16,585 bases of DNA from Magnetococcales bacterium (GCA_015229045.1 JADGCJ010000068.1:1-16585), one strand, 5' to 3'; counted from the stretch's first letter, positions 7,634 to 15,455 are shown. The notes: a model not told the origin generated them from the sequence alone. Made by a program: numbers and translations.

Positions 7634-9069
7634 CCACTCCCGGCAAGCGCGTCTCCTCTCCCCTCCCGCCATCTCTGCCAGAAGGTTTTTTGTCGGCCCT
7701 GGATAGGGCCATGGCCAGATCGGCGCGACTGCTCACCGATCCGGCGGCCCTGGAAGCCTACGCCTGGGATAACACCGGCATCCGCTTTCGGCCGCAGGTC
7801 GTCGTTATCGCCACCACCACCGACGATGTGGCAAAGACTCTGGCCCTGTGTCATGCCAGGGGGGTTGCGGTCATTCCCCGGGGAGCGGGCACCGGCAACG
7901 TTGGTGGCGCCCTGGCGGTGCGGGGGGGCTTGGTTCTCTCCACCCAACGCATGAACCGCATTCATGAAATTCGCCCCCAGGATCGCCTCGCGGTGGTGGA
8001 GCCCGGCCTGGTCAACGCCGATCTCCAGGTCGCCTTGAAACCACACCGGCTCTTTTGGCCCCCGGATCCCTCCTCGGCACGCGCCTGTACCATCGGCGGC
8101 AACATTGCCATGTGCGCCGCCGGTCCCAACGCCCCCCGCTATGGGGTGACCCGCGATTGGGTTCTCGGGCTGGAAGCCGTTCTGCCGGATGGCACCCTCA
8201 TCCAGACGGGTGGACGCACCACCAAAGGGGTGGTGGGCTATGACTTGACCCGCCTGTTGATCGGCTCCGAGGGAACCCTGGCTGTCGTCACCCGGGCCAT
8301 TCTGCGTCTGGCTCCACTGCCTGCCGCACGGCGGCTGCTGCGCGCCGCTTTCGCTTCCGTATCGTCTGCGGTTCAGGCCATTTCTGCCCTTATGGCCGAG
8401 GGGACACCCCCCACAGCCATCGAGTTCATGGACCCGGCCTGCCTGGACATTCTGCGCCAGGGAGGCAATGTCGCCCTGCCCCACGATGCCAGGGCCATGC
8501 TCCTTCTGGAGGTCTCCGGCGACAGTGACGTCGTCGCCACCCTGGCACAGCACACGCTCGCCGCCCTGGAACCTTTCCAACCCCTGGAAGTGCTGCAAGC
8601 CACCACCCCGGAGGAAGCCGCCAAGGTATGGGAGGCCCGCTATGCCATGGCCCCCACCCTGAAAAAAATAGCCCCCCGCCGCATCAACGAGGATGTGGTG
8701 GTTCCCGTTTCGCGCCTGCCGGAGTTGATCGATGGCCTGGCCACCATCGCCCGGGAGAGCGGCATTCCCATCGTCAATTTTGGCCATGGCGGCAATGGCA
8801 ACATTCATGTCAACCTGCTGGCCGATCCCCACAATCCTCACAGTCTGGATCACGTCGGGCCGGTTCTCGACCGGGTCTTCTCCCTGGTCCTGGCCCTGGA
8901 TGGCACCCTCTCCGGGGAGCATGGCGTCGGTATCCAGAAAATGGCCTTCATCGACCGGGAGATTCCCCCGCACTCCCTCGACCTGCAACGCCGCATCAAG
9001 GATCTGTTCGACCCCAAAGGCATCCTCAACCCCGGAAAAATCTTTCCCCCGCGCCAGCAGGCCCTGTGA
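7630..9069 (+). CDS. FAD-linked 2-hydroxyacid oxidase/dehydrogenase, GlcD type
   Basis: This 479-residue flavoprotein of the VAO/PCMH fold oxidises a 2-hydroxyacid such as glycolate or D-lactate. The FAD-binding half shows PRGAGTGNVGGA (83-94), VVEPG (122-126), CTIGGNIAMCAAGPNAPRYG (153-172), GGRTTKGVVGYDLTRL and IGSEGTLAVVTRAILRL. The C-terminal oxidase domain has FGHGGNGNIHVN near residue 383, the metal/substrate-site His motif, and GEHGVGIQKMAFI near 429, ending in LFDPKGILNPGKIF. No Fe-S domain is fused and no glcE/glcF follows, so the electron acceptor and exact substrate are open. The gene overlaps the lipoprotein stop by 4 bases (ATGA), so it is probably expressed from the DedA promoter. 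Confidence 0.92.
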   Translation: MTTPGKRVSSPLPPSLPEGFLSALDRAMARSARLLTDPAALEAYAWDNTGIRFRPQVVVIATTTDDVAKTLALCHARGVAVIPRGAGTGNVGGALAVRGGLVLSTQRMNRIHEIRPQDRLAVVEPGLVNADLQVALKPHRLFWPPDPSSARACTIGGNIAMCAAGPNAPRYGVTRDWVLGLEAVLPDGTLIQTGGRTTKGVVGYDLTRLLIGSEGTLAVVTRAILRLAPLPAARRLLRAAFASVSSAVQAISALMAEGTPPTAIEFMDPACLDILRQGGNVALPHDARAMLLLEVSGDSDVVATLAQHTLAALEPFQPLEVLQATTPEEAAKVWEARYAMAPTLKKIAPRRINEDVVVPVSRLPELIDGLATIARESGIPIVNFGHGGNGNIHVNLLADPHNPHSLDHVGPVLDRVFSLVLALDGTLSGEHGVGIQKMAFIDREIPPHSLDLQRRIKDLFDPKGILNPGKIFPPRQQAL

Positions 9070-9084
9070 GTGCAGGTTTTTAAA

Positions 9085-9113
9085 TTGACCCGCTGCACAA
9101 AATCTTCTAATAT
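9085..9113 (+). promoter_or_regulatory. Strong sigma70-like promoter for dksA
   Basis: TTGACC (9085-9090, 5/6) and TAATAT (9108-9113, 4/6) are spaced exactly 17 bases apart in an AT-rich island between two genes. A start near 9120 leaves about 125 bases of leader before the dksA ATG. Confidence 0.65.
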
Positions 9114-9193
9114 CGCCGTTTTATCGACGTGGAAGAGAGAGGATCTCCGTCCCGGGTCAAACAACCAGTTGTCAACTCCCTGGCCAGGCACAA

Positions 9194-9241
9194 GGTCTCT
9201 CGCTTCTGGATGCAGAAAGGGATTTTCTCCCCGGAGAGACC
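9194..9241 (+). promoter_or_regulatory. Inverted repeats sequestering the dksA ribosome site
   Basis: GGTCTCTC (9194-9201) is an exact 8-base complement of GAGAGACC (9234-9241), which contains most of the dksA Shine-Dalgarno (GGAGAG, 9233-9238). Inside the loop sits a perfect TTCTG-GATG-CAGAA hairpin (9204-9217). A competing local hairpin, TTTCTC-CCCG-GAGAGA (9224-9239, one G-U), would use the same SD bases. The two SD-masking pairings exclude each other. Function is inferred from the geometry only. Confidence 0.45.
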
Positions 9242-9244
9242 ACC

Positions 9245-9700
9245 ATGAGCAAAATTGCCGATATTCGCGTCCCAGAAGGGTATCGCCCCTCTTCGGACGA
9301 ACCTTATATGAGTCCCCTCCAGCGCGCTTTCTTTCGCAAACTCCTGCTGGATTGGAGGAATCAGCTGATCGAAGAGGCCGAAAAGACCGTCTCGGTCATG
9401 AACGAGGAGAAGGCGATCTTCGCCGACCCCACCGATCGGGCCAGCCTGGAAACCGACCGCAACTTTGAACTGCGTACCCGCGACCGGGAGCGCAAGCTCA
9501 TCTCCAAAATCGATCGTACCATGGAAGACATCGAGGCGGACGACTACGGTTTCTGTGAAAATTGCGGCGTCGAGATCGGTCTGCGTCGCCTGGAGGCCCG
9601 CCCGGTCACCAACCTGTGCATCGATTGCAAAACCAAAGAAGAACACATGGAAAAGGTGCGCCGCACCAACAATGCCGTCGAAGATGAAGAAGAGCTTTGA
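9245..9700 (+). CDS. dksA: RNA polymerase-binding transcription factor DksA
   Basis: This 151-residue protein has the full DksA layout. An N-terminal region leads into a coiled coil, the tip carries DxxDxA (Asp61, Asp64, Ala66 in DPTDRA), and the C4 zinc finger is Cys104/Cys107 in CENCG and Cys125/Cys128 in CIDCK. DksA enters the RNA polymerase secondary channel and, with ppGpp, adjusts rRNA and amino-acid promoters. The intact tip acids and all four cysteines indicate a functional classical DksA. The ATG at 9245 follows GGAGAG at normal spacing. It has its own promoter and a long structured leader, so it is independent of the upstream operon. The acidic C-terminus (EDEEEL) is normal. Confidence 0.96.
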   Translation: MSKIADIRVPEGYRPSSDEPYMSPLQRAFFRKLLLDWRNQLIEEAEKTVSVMNEEKAIFADPTDRASLETDRNFELRTRDRERKLISKIDRTMEDIEADDYGFCENCGVEIGLRRLEARPVTNLCIDCKTKEEHMEKVRRTNNAVEDEEEL

Positions 9701-9771
9701 GACGGATGCCGCAAAAACCTCACCCTTCCGGTTATAGACGGCACGGCGCTGCGCATATTGGAAGTTGCGTA

Positions 9772-10074
9772 GTGCCCAGGTTCGGCCCGGTTCGACGAGA
9801 CGACTTGATTCACTATTTGCGGCGACTGGGGTTTGACGGTCCCTGGTCAGGTGGCAAACACGCCTTCATGAGTCAGGGAGATGTCTCTGTCAGGATTCCC
9901 AATCCTCATCGGGGGGATATCGGTAAAGAACTTCTGGCGCGTATCCTGCGCCAAGCGGGCGTGTCTGTTGAAAGGTGGGAGCACATGATGGCCCCGTATA
10001 GGTTTGAGTCATGGCACCCCCCTGGTCATTTTTCACTGAATTTTCCCCTGTCGGGTGGAAATTTTGATCTGTAA
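9772..10074 (+). CDS. HicA-like toxin, orphan, with unusual C-terminal tail
   Basis: Residues 1-70 of this 100-residue product match the HicA/YcfA fold. PRFGPVRRDDLIHYLRRLGF corresponds to the first helix, GGKHAFMSQ carries the His expected for catalysis, and VRIPNPHRGDIGKELLARIL then RQAGVSVERW complete the domain. HicA toxins are small dsRBD-like mRNA interferases. I chose GTG 9772 because GGAAG (9760-9764) is 7 bases upstream and the domain starts at once; the frame is open back to ATG 9697. The last 28 or so residues (from about MAPYRFES) are not HicA-like. The stop codon (10072-10074) touches the second 125-bp repeat, so the 3' end may have been remodelled. No hicB follows or precedes. 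Confidence 0.75.
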   Translation: MPRFGPVRRDDLIHYLRRLGFDGPWSGGKHAFMSQGDVSVRIPNPHRGDIGKELLARILRQAGVSVERWEHMMAPYRFESWHPPGHFSLNFPLSGGNFDL

Positions 10075-10198
10075 TTCCAATTCCAGATCAAGATGGATGC
10101 GAGGCGACAACGAGTGAGCGACGAGACAGTACGTGTTGGGTACGGCGAGGAGTGAGTGAGGCAGTCAACGAAGCAGACGCTTGATCTGGAATTGGAAT
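10074..10198. repeat. 125-bp dispersed repeat with inverted ends, copy 2
   Basis: This is the more symmetrical copy: ATTCCAATTCCAGATCAAG at the left end is a perfect 19-base inverted match of CTTGATCTGGAATTGGAAT at the right. It is 120/125 identical to the copy at 2476-2600 and in the same orientation. It lies between the convergent hicA-like gene and purQ and shares its first base with the hicA-like stop codon. A TA dinucleotide flanks the left end (10072-10073) and another can be drawn at the right (10198-10199), so a TA target duplication is possible but ambiguous. Confidence 0.87.
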
Positions 10199-10235
10199 AA
10201 CTCAGGCTGCATGGTTGTTGGGCCACATCCCCGAT

Positions 10236-10901
10236 TCACCGCACCGCAGCCACGGCATTGCGAAAAATCATCATATTTTTTTCATCCCCCTGGGCGCGTT
10301 CGGGATGGTTCATCATGCCCAGGACAAAGCCATCGCGGCTGGTGATGCCGGCAATATCCTCCTGGGAGCCATCCGGATTGGCTGTGCGCGGATAGCGCAA
10401 GGCCGGACGCCAGTCGGTCTGTGCGGTAAAGAGCAGGCGACCCTCCCCGTGGGCGCAGGGAAAGTGCAACAGTGCGTTTTCCAGACCCTTCAGCCAAAAG
10501 GTGCCATGCTCTTCGGCAACCCGATGCGGTTGCCGGGGTCGATCCAGAAAGGTTCCCCGCCTGTTGCGGGTCAGAACCACATCCCGACCAAACAGCCCCA
10601 GTTCCATGCCCGTTTGAAACCCGTTGCAGATACATAAAACCGGCTTGCGCCGCAGGCGGTCGGTCAGACCGGGATCATGCGCCAGCAGGGTGTGCGCCGC
10701 CACCAACCCCGAACGCACATGGTCGCCGTAGGAGAATCCCCCGGGCAGACAGATGATATCGGCATCGTCGAGGCGCTCCTGGCCGGTCATGACGGCGTGA
10801 ACATGGGTGAAACGCGGTATGGCTCCGACGCGGGCAAAGGCCAGCGCCGCCTCCCGATGCGAATTGGTCCCCGGGAAAAAAGCGACATTGACGCGAATCA
10901 T
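10236..10901 (-). CDS. purQ: FGAM synthase glutaminase subunit PurQ
   Basis: This 221-residue class I glutamine amidotransferase supplies ammonia to PurL in the fourth step of purine synthesis. It shows FFPGTNSHREAA at the N-terminus, GGFSYGDHVRSG, the nucleophile Cys in VLCICNGFQTG, CAHGEGRLLF, and the His/Glu pair in MMNHPERAQGDEKN. The triad is therefore complete. The ATG at 10901 overlaps the purL stop as ATGA (10898-10901), indicating coupled translation and fixing the start. The same frame stays open upstream to 11783, but that part is an alternative frame of purL. Its 3' end faces the repeat at 10074-10198. Confidence 0.95.
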   Translation of the reverse strand: MIRVNVAFFPGTNSHREAALAFARVGAIPRFTHVHAVMTGQERLDDADIICLPGGFSYGDHVRSGLVAAHTLLAHDPGLTDRLRRKPVLCICNGFQTGMELGLFGRDVVLTRNRRGTFLDRPRQPHRVAEEHGTFWLKGLENALLHFPCAHGEGRLLFTAQTDWRPALRYPRTANPDGSQEDIAGITSRDGFVLGMMNHPERAQGDEKNMMIFRNAVAAVR

Positions 10902-13705
10902 AGGACCAACCCCTCCTGGAAGCTCCTCTGCCAAAACTGAATCGCTGCCGAGGTGAGGACGATCCGCTCGCCCACCCGGACCCGACATGCCTGATCGGTG
11001 ATGCGACCCACGACCCGGGGCCTCAGGAGTGGATCCAGACGAGGGAGATCCTCCGGCGCCACCTCCACCAGGGCGGCACAACGATGCTCCTGGAAGAGGA
11101 ACGCACCATCCTGGGTCGGGTCGAGATCGAGATCGGCACCCCTCTCGCTGGCCAGGGCCGACAAGGCGACACGCGCCAGAATCCCCCCCGCCTCGATGGG
11201 CACCGCACTGCGCAAAAGACCCGGCGGCACCGCCTGTAAAAGCTCCAGATAGCGCACCGCCTCCTCGATATCGAGAAGGTCGACGCCGCGACTCTCCAGA
11301 CCCGTCATGCGGGCAAACAGGGTACCCGCCGGGGCCGGTGTCGGCAGACCAATCTGCACGAGCAGATGACCGGGCGTAGTCCAGCCATTGGGCCGCAACC
11401 CGGCCACATCCGGCACCTTGCCCACCGCCGAGAAAAAGACCGCCGGAGGAACATGAATCATGCTGCCATCGGGCAGACGGGTGGTGCCCGCCGAGGAGTC
11501 CTTGCCGGAGATGAAAGGGATGCGCAGGCGGCGCGAGAGCTGCTCCAGCTCGTTGACCATCGCCACCAGCCAATAGTGTCCATGCGGATGGCGATCCGGG
11601 GTGTAAAAATTGTCGCACAGGCCAATATCGTCGAGACGACAACCGGCCAGCACCATCTTTTGCAACAAGGCCATGAAACCCTGTCGGGCAGCGCGTTGCG
11701 GATGACAGGCAAACAGCCACGGCTCGAACCAGAAGCCGAACACCGCCGCACACGGCTGGTCCGGCAAAGGCACCCCCGCCCAATAGGTCGAGGGAACCTG
11801 AAACCGACCGCCGCAGGTGGGGCCTTGCCAGGTCCAGCCCTGAACCGTCGAGTCATATTGCGAGGTGGCAAACGACTGATCCGCCAGACGAAGATCAGCC
11901 AGCATCCGCTCCAGATGATCCGCCAGCCGCTCGCCCGGACAGGGAGGCCAGGGATCGGCAGGCGGGTCCGGATCAGCGGGGGCGTTGACCTCCAGGACAG
12001 GCAGCGGCGAATCGGCGATGGCATCATACGGCAGGTCCATGCCAATCTCGCCGGAGAGGGGCAGGTCGGCACCCGGTGTCGCCACCACCCGATCCACCAC
12101 AAAGTCCGGATCATGGATGACCGTAAAATGCCCACGCCCGGTAAAACGACCAATGACCGTGTGCCGAACCAGATGGCGTTCGAGGATGGTTTGAGCCAGC
12201 ACCCGTTTTTCCGGCGGAACGGCCAATACCATCCGCTCCTGGGACTCGGACAAAAGGATGCGCCAGGTCGCCAGACCGGCGATCTTGAGCGGCACCAGGG
12301 CCGTATTGAGCCAGACCCCCACGGGTTCGCCCATTTCGCCGACGGCGCTGTTGAGTCCGGCGCCACCGACATCGGTGATGGCACGGATGCAATCGGCATC
12401 GCGCAGTTCGAGAATGGCGTAGCGAAACTTGATCTGTTCCAGGGGTGAACCGATCTGGACGGCACTGTTGTCCATGCTCGCCCCGGCGGAGCTGGCCGAA
12501 GCGCCATGGATGCCATCGTTGCCGGTCAAGCCGCCGATGAGCAGCAAAAGATCGTCAGGCTGCGGAACCCCCTTCCGGGCACGATCCAGCGGCATGATGC
12601 CCAGAGATCCCCCCAGGGCAAAGGGTTTGCCCCGATAATCGGCATGAAAATCCATGCGTGCGGCCATCATCGGCACCCCGAAGGTGTTGCCATACTCCTT
12701 GATGGCCTCGATGGTCTCCAGGGCGATCTGCCGTGCGGTGGGACGCCCGGGCATGAGAGCCGGGGCATGCAGCTGGCCCGTTGCCGTATACTCGAACGAG
12801 CCGATCGGATCAGCCCCCTGGCCCGTCCCCAGAATGTCGCGCAGCACCCCGCCCAGCTTGGTCAGTTGCCCAAAATAGGGGGCCAGAGCCGTCGGACCAT
12901 TATGGGTCTCCGCCTTGATCACCAGGCAGTGCCCGGCATAAAAGTCCCACACACCGGCGTTGTCGACAAAAGCGCTGACGACATTGGGATGGTGCATCTC
13001 CCGGGTGGTACGCGCCAGGCGTCCCAAAAGGTTGCCGAGACTCTTCCAGGTGGTATGGAAACAGTGATCGCTCCAGCGGGCATCCAGGGCCTCCAGGACG
13101 CAATCGGTCAGGGAAGAGAGACCAAGCTGCCTCTGAATCGCCTGGATCTTTTGCATTTGCGGCAAGGAGAGATTGCGTCCATCCGCCACCCCCACGACCG
13201 CCAGTTCACCTGGTGCCAGGCCGCGCAGATCCCAGCTCCGGGCCGCCTCCCGGTTGCCCTGCGGGGCGAGATGGGCAAAGTGCGGCTCGGCATCGAACAT
13301 TTCCTGAATCTGGGCATTGAACACCGTATTTTTCAGGCGCTGCGCGAGGTTGGGATCGCGGGCATGATAGGTGCGTCCCACCTTGCCGGCCAGCGCCGGC
13401 CAGCCATGACTTTGACACAACTGCACCAACGAGTCGTTCTGATTGTCGACAATACCCCGTTTGTACAGGAGCAGAAACCCCTCTCCGCGTTGCAGGGGAT
13501 GATCATGGGTGCCGGTTTCGGTCAGAGGCTGGGCGAGCAGCTCCACCAGGGCCTCCCGCTCTTCGACGGTGAGTTCACGCGCCAATTCCAGGTAATAGTC
13601 GGTGGTGATCTCGTCGCAGGGAACGGCAAACGCCGCCGGCCCGACCGGGGCAGACTCCATACGCCCGGCTTCACGTCGATGGATGGTAATCTTGTAGACA
13701 GCCAC
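10898..13705 (-). CDS. purL: Phosphoribosylformylglycinamidine synthase, PurL (935 aa, intermediate-size type)
   Basis: PurL converts FGAR to FGAM with ATP and ammonia. Visible motifs are DARWSDHCFHTTW, IKAETHNGPTALAPYFG, GGVLRDILGTGQGADPIG, FALGGSLGIMPL, GGLTGNDGIHGASASSAG, VQIGSPLEQIKF, ITDVGGAGLNSAVGEMGE and, in the second half, ISGKDSSAGTTRLPDGS and IHVPPAVFFSAVGKVPDV. At 935 residues it is longer than small PurL (about 730-770) and shorter than the fused large form (about 1290). The first 110 or so residues probably form a PurS-like/linker region, with the glutaminase encoded separately by purQ. The start is GTG 13705 with GGAGAA 6 bases upstream; the nearby ATG (13709) is out of frame. 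Promoter-like sequence upstream is weak. Confidence 0.94.
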   Translation of the reverse strand: MAVYKITIHRREAGRMESAPVGPAAFAVPCDEITTDYYLELARELTVEEREALVELLAQPLTETGTHDHPLQRGEGFLLLYKRGIVDNQNDSLVQLCQSHGWPALAGKVGRTYHARDPNLAQRLKNTVFNAQIQEMFDAEPHFAHLAPQGNREAARSWDLRGLAPGELAVVGVADGRNLSLPQMQKIQAIQRQLGLSSLTDCVLEALDARWSDHCFHTTWKSLGNLLGRLARTTREMHHPNVVSAFVDNAGVWDFYAGHCLVIKAETHNGPTALAPYFGQLTKLGGVLRDILGTGQGADPIGSFEYTATGQLHAPALMPGRPTARQIALETIEAIKEYGNTFGVPMMAARMDFHADYRGKPFALGGSLGIMPLDRARKGVPQPDDLLLLIGGLTGNDGIHGASASSAGASMDNSAVQIGSPLEQIKFRYAILELRDADCIRAITDVGGAGLNSAVGEMGEPVGVWLNTALVPLKIAGLATWRILLSESQERMVLAVPPEKRVLAQTILERHLVRHTVIGRFTGRGHFTVIHDPDFVVDRVVATPGADLPLSGEIGMDLPYDAIADSPLPVLEVNAPADPDPPADPWPPCPGERLADHLERMLADLRLADQSFATSQYDSTVQGWTWQGPTCGGRFQVPSTYWAGVPLPDQPCAAVFGFWFEPWLFACHPQRAARQGFMALLQKMVLAGCRLDDIGLCDNFYTPDRHPHGHYWLVAMVNELEQLSRRLRIPFISGKDSSAGTTRLPDGSMIHVPPAVFFSAVGKVPDVAGLRPNGWTTPGHLLVQIGLPTPAPAGTLFARMTGLESRGVDLLDIEEAVRYLELLQAVPPGLLRSAVPIEAGGILARVALSALASERGADLDLDPTQDGAFLFQEHRCAALVEVAPEDLPRLDPLLRPRVVGRITDQACRVRVGERIVLTSAAIQFWQRSFQEGLVL

Positions 13706-13855
13706 GCATGCTTCTCCAATGCAGGGGGGTGGAGGGAGGTTTCCCCCGTTCGCGTCATGTTAACACAAGTCCGCCCCGTTCAGCACGACCCGACTCAAGT
13801 TCCGTGATCGTCAAACCAGGCACATCCATGATATCGGCGTTTGATAATGAAAAAC

Positions 13856-14251
13856 TCACACAGACCGATAAGGCAGAAAACTGGATCTGTCCGTTCCCAT
13901 GATGTGGTGAGCCAGCCACTCGCGCAAAAACAGCAACACATCCTCGCTCAGCGCCGAAGCCCCCTGGCAGGAGATGGCCAGAACCTGCTCGGTGAGTTGG
14001 CGATGCTCTTCGGCGTGATACGCGAGGTCAGAGCTGCCCAATCGATTCAGCAAGGCCTCCTCACGTGCAAAGTGGTGCCGGGTATAATCGATCACCTCGG
14101 TCAGGATGGCGCCTACCGCCTCGTCGCCGACACCAATGAAAAAGGCCGAGAAAAGTTCATTGACCAGGGAAACAAGCTTCCTGTGGTCGGCATCGATCGC
14201 CTCGACCCCCACACTCAGCTCTTCCGACCATTCAATGTTGATCATGGACAT
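13856..14251 (-). CDS. Bacteriohemerythrin
   Basis: This 131-residue single-domain hemerythrin is an O2-binding di-iron four-helix bundle, probably for O2 sensing, storage or delivery in the cytoplasm. All expected ligands are visible: His23 (DADHRKL), His60 and Glu64 (HHFAREE), His79 and His83 (YHAEEH), His116 and Asp121 (HHIMGTD). The N-terminal INIEWSEELSVGVEAID is typical. The ATG at 14251 follows GGAGG at normal spacing; the longer frame to 14365 has no family content. It is transcribed toward purL but is separated from it by 150 bases, so it is probably independent. Confidence 0.93.
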   Translation of the reverse strand: MSMINIEWSEELSVGVEAIDADHRKLVSLVNELFSAFFIGVGDEAVGAILTEVIDYTRHHFAREEALLNRLGSSDLAYHAEEHRQLTEQVLAISCQGASALSEDVLLFLREWLAHHIMGTDRSSFLPYRSV

Positions 14252-14386
14252 GCCTGCACTCCTCCACACGGAACCAACATCCGAGACCTGCCCCACGCTG
14301 ATTTTGCCCCTTCTGCAACGGCCTGTCCACCCCGCCTTGTCATATTGCCCAGGATGCAAAAACAAAACTGACTCTCAGTCCAGGTT

Positions 14387-14415
14387 TTGACTTTTTGCGC
14401 GAAATGGAGCATGTT
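14387..14415 (+). promoter_or_regulatory. Candidate promoter for cbiX
   Basis: TTGACT (14387-14392, 5/6) lies 17 bases before CATGTT (14410-14415, 3/6) in the divergent region between the hemerythrin and cbiX genes. The rest of 14252-14480 shows no ORF, RNA gene or B12-riboswitch-like element that I can recognise. Confidence 0.3.
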
Positions 14416-14480
14416 CGGCCATGATTTTTTCGCCGACCTCCCCTTGGCACGTCACCTTTTGCACCGGACAGGAACCCTGC

Positions 14481-15338
14481 ATGCGTGAAACAATTTTACT
14501 GGTCGGTCATGGTTCCCGCGCCGCCGAAGGCAATGCCGAAGTCGTCGCCTTTGCCCAGTACTGGGGCAAACGCCATCCCGGGGCCAGGATCGAGGTCTGT
14601 TTCATCGAGTTTGCCGACCCGTTGATTCCTGCCGGACTGGAACAGGCCGCCCGGAATGCCGACCGGGTGCTGGTGATTCCCCTGATTCTCAACGCCGCCG
14701 GTCACGTCAAGATGGAGATTCCGGAGTTTTTGACGACAGCCCGGCAACGTTTTCCCCAGGTGGAGTTGCGCTACGCCCGCCCGCTGGGAGCGGAAGAGAA
14801 CATTCTCAAGCTGCTGCGCCTGCGCCTGCACGCGGCGATGGCCGACATGGATATGCCCGATCCCCTGACGACCGGCGTCATTCTCCTTGCCCGGGGATCG
14901 TCGGACATGGGAGCCAACGCCGAGGTGGCCCGCATGGCGCGCTGGCTGTACGAAACCACCGCGCACGAGTGGGTCGATTATGCCTTCACGGGGGTCACCG
15001 ATCCGCGTCTGGAACGCATGGTCCAACGGCAGATGCGCCTGGGAGCCATGCAGGTGGTGGTGCTGCCTTATTACCTGTTCACCGGACGTCTGATCCATCG
15101 CATCGATCGCCAGGTGAAGCGCTTGCAGGGTCAATATCCTGGCCTGACCCTGGTTGCGGCTGGCTATCTGGGCATTGACGATCTGCTGTGCGACCTGGTC
15201 GATCAACGTCTCGGCGAGCTGCGTTCGGGCAATGTCCCGGGCATGACCTGTGATGGTTGCCGTTACCGGAGCATCGCCCGGGAACATCTCGACGACCATC
15301 ACCATGCCGATCTGCACGGACACCACGATCATCCGTAA
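14481..15338 (+). CDS. cbiX: Sirohydrochlorin chelatase, long CbiX with Fe-S motif and His-rich tail
   Basis: This 285-residue type II chelatase inserts Co2+ (or Fe2+) into sirohydrochlorin for B12 or siroheme synthesis. Two homologous halves are seen: ILLVGHGSRAAEGNAEVV (His10) with LILNAAGHVKMEIP (His75), and VILLARGSSDMGANAEVA with VVVLPYYLFTGRLIHRI. The active-site histidines lie in the first half; the second half has lost the HGS histidine (ARGSS). The C-terminus holds MTCDGC (255-260), the MXCXXC motif known to bind a 4Fe-4S centre in some long CbiX proteins. A His-rich tail follows, with seven His in residues 273-284. ATG 14481 with AGGAA upstream is the natural start. No other cobalamin gene is adjacent. 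Confidence 0.92.
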   Translation: MRETILLVGHGSRAAEGNAEVVAFAQYWGKRHPGARIEVCFIEFADPLIPAGLEQAARNADRVLVIPLILNAAGHVKMEIPEFLTTARQRFPQVELRYARPLGAEENILKLLRLRLHAAMADMDMPDPLTTGVILLARGSSDMGANAEVARMARWLYETTAHEWVDYAFTGVTDPRLERMVQRQMRLGAMQVVVLPYYLFTGRLIHRIDRQVKRLQGQYPGLTLVAAGYLGIDDLLCDLVDQRLGELRSGNVPGMTCDGCRYRSIAREHLDDHHHADLHGHHDHP

Positions 15339-15374
15339 CAATGCCGACACGCACAGACACCACGATCATCCGCA
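15301..15374 (+). repeat. Tandem duplication of the cbiX His-tail coding end
   Basis: Two 37-base units, 15301-15337 and 15338-15374, match at 31 of 37 positions and share the exact block GACACCACGATCATCCG (15321-15337 region and its second copy 37 bases on). The cbiX stop codon TAA (15336-15338) spans the junction, so the second unit is untranslated. Since 37 is not a multiple of 3, the duplication also shifts frame. Confidence 0.75.
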
Positions 15375-15415
15375 ATGACGAGGTAACCGTCTGACACGTT
15401 TTTGCCGGGAGCGTC

Positions 15416-15453
15416 GCCCCCGAACCCCCGCTGAGGGGGCAGGAGGAGCCTCC
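15416..15453. repeat. G/C-rich inverted repeats between cbiX and galE
   Basis: GCCCCC (15416-15421) and CCCCC (15425-15429) can each pair with GGGGGC (15435-15440), giving two alternative stems, and GGAG-GAGC-CTCC (15442-15453) forms another. No T-run follows, so it is not a standard terminator. It could be an intergenic palindromic repeat or a stabilising 3' structure. Confidence 0.4.
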
Positions 15454-15455
15454 CC

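Noticed and set aside
9061..9083. Possible terminator after the GlcD-type gene (CCTG/CAGG before a T-run)
   Set aside because: The stem has only four base pairs and overlaps the coding end and the dksA promoter; too weak to call.
10902..11783. Large N-terminal extension of purQ
   Set aside because: It is an alternative frame within purL; PurQ family similarity begins exactly at the ATG overlapping the purL stop.
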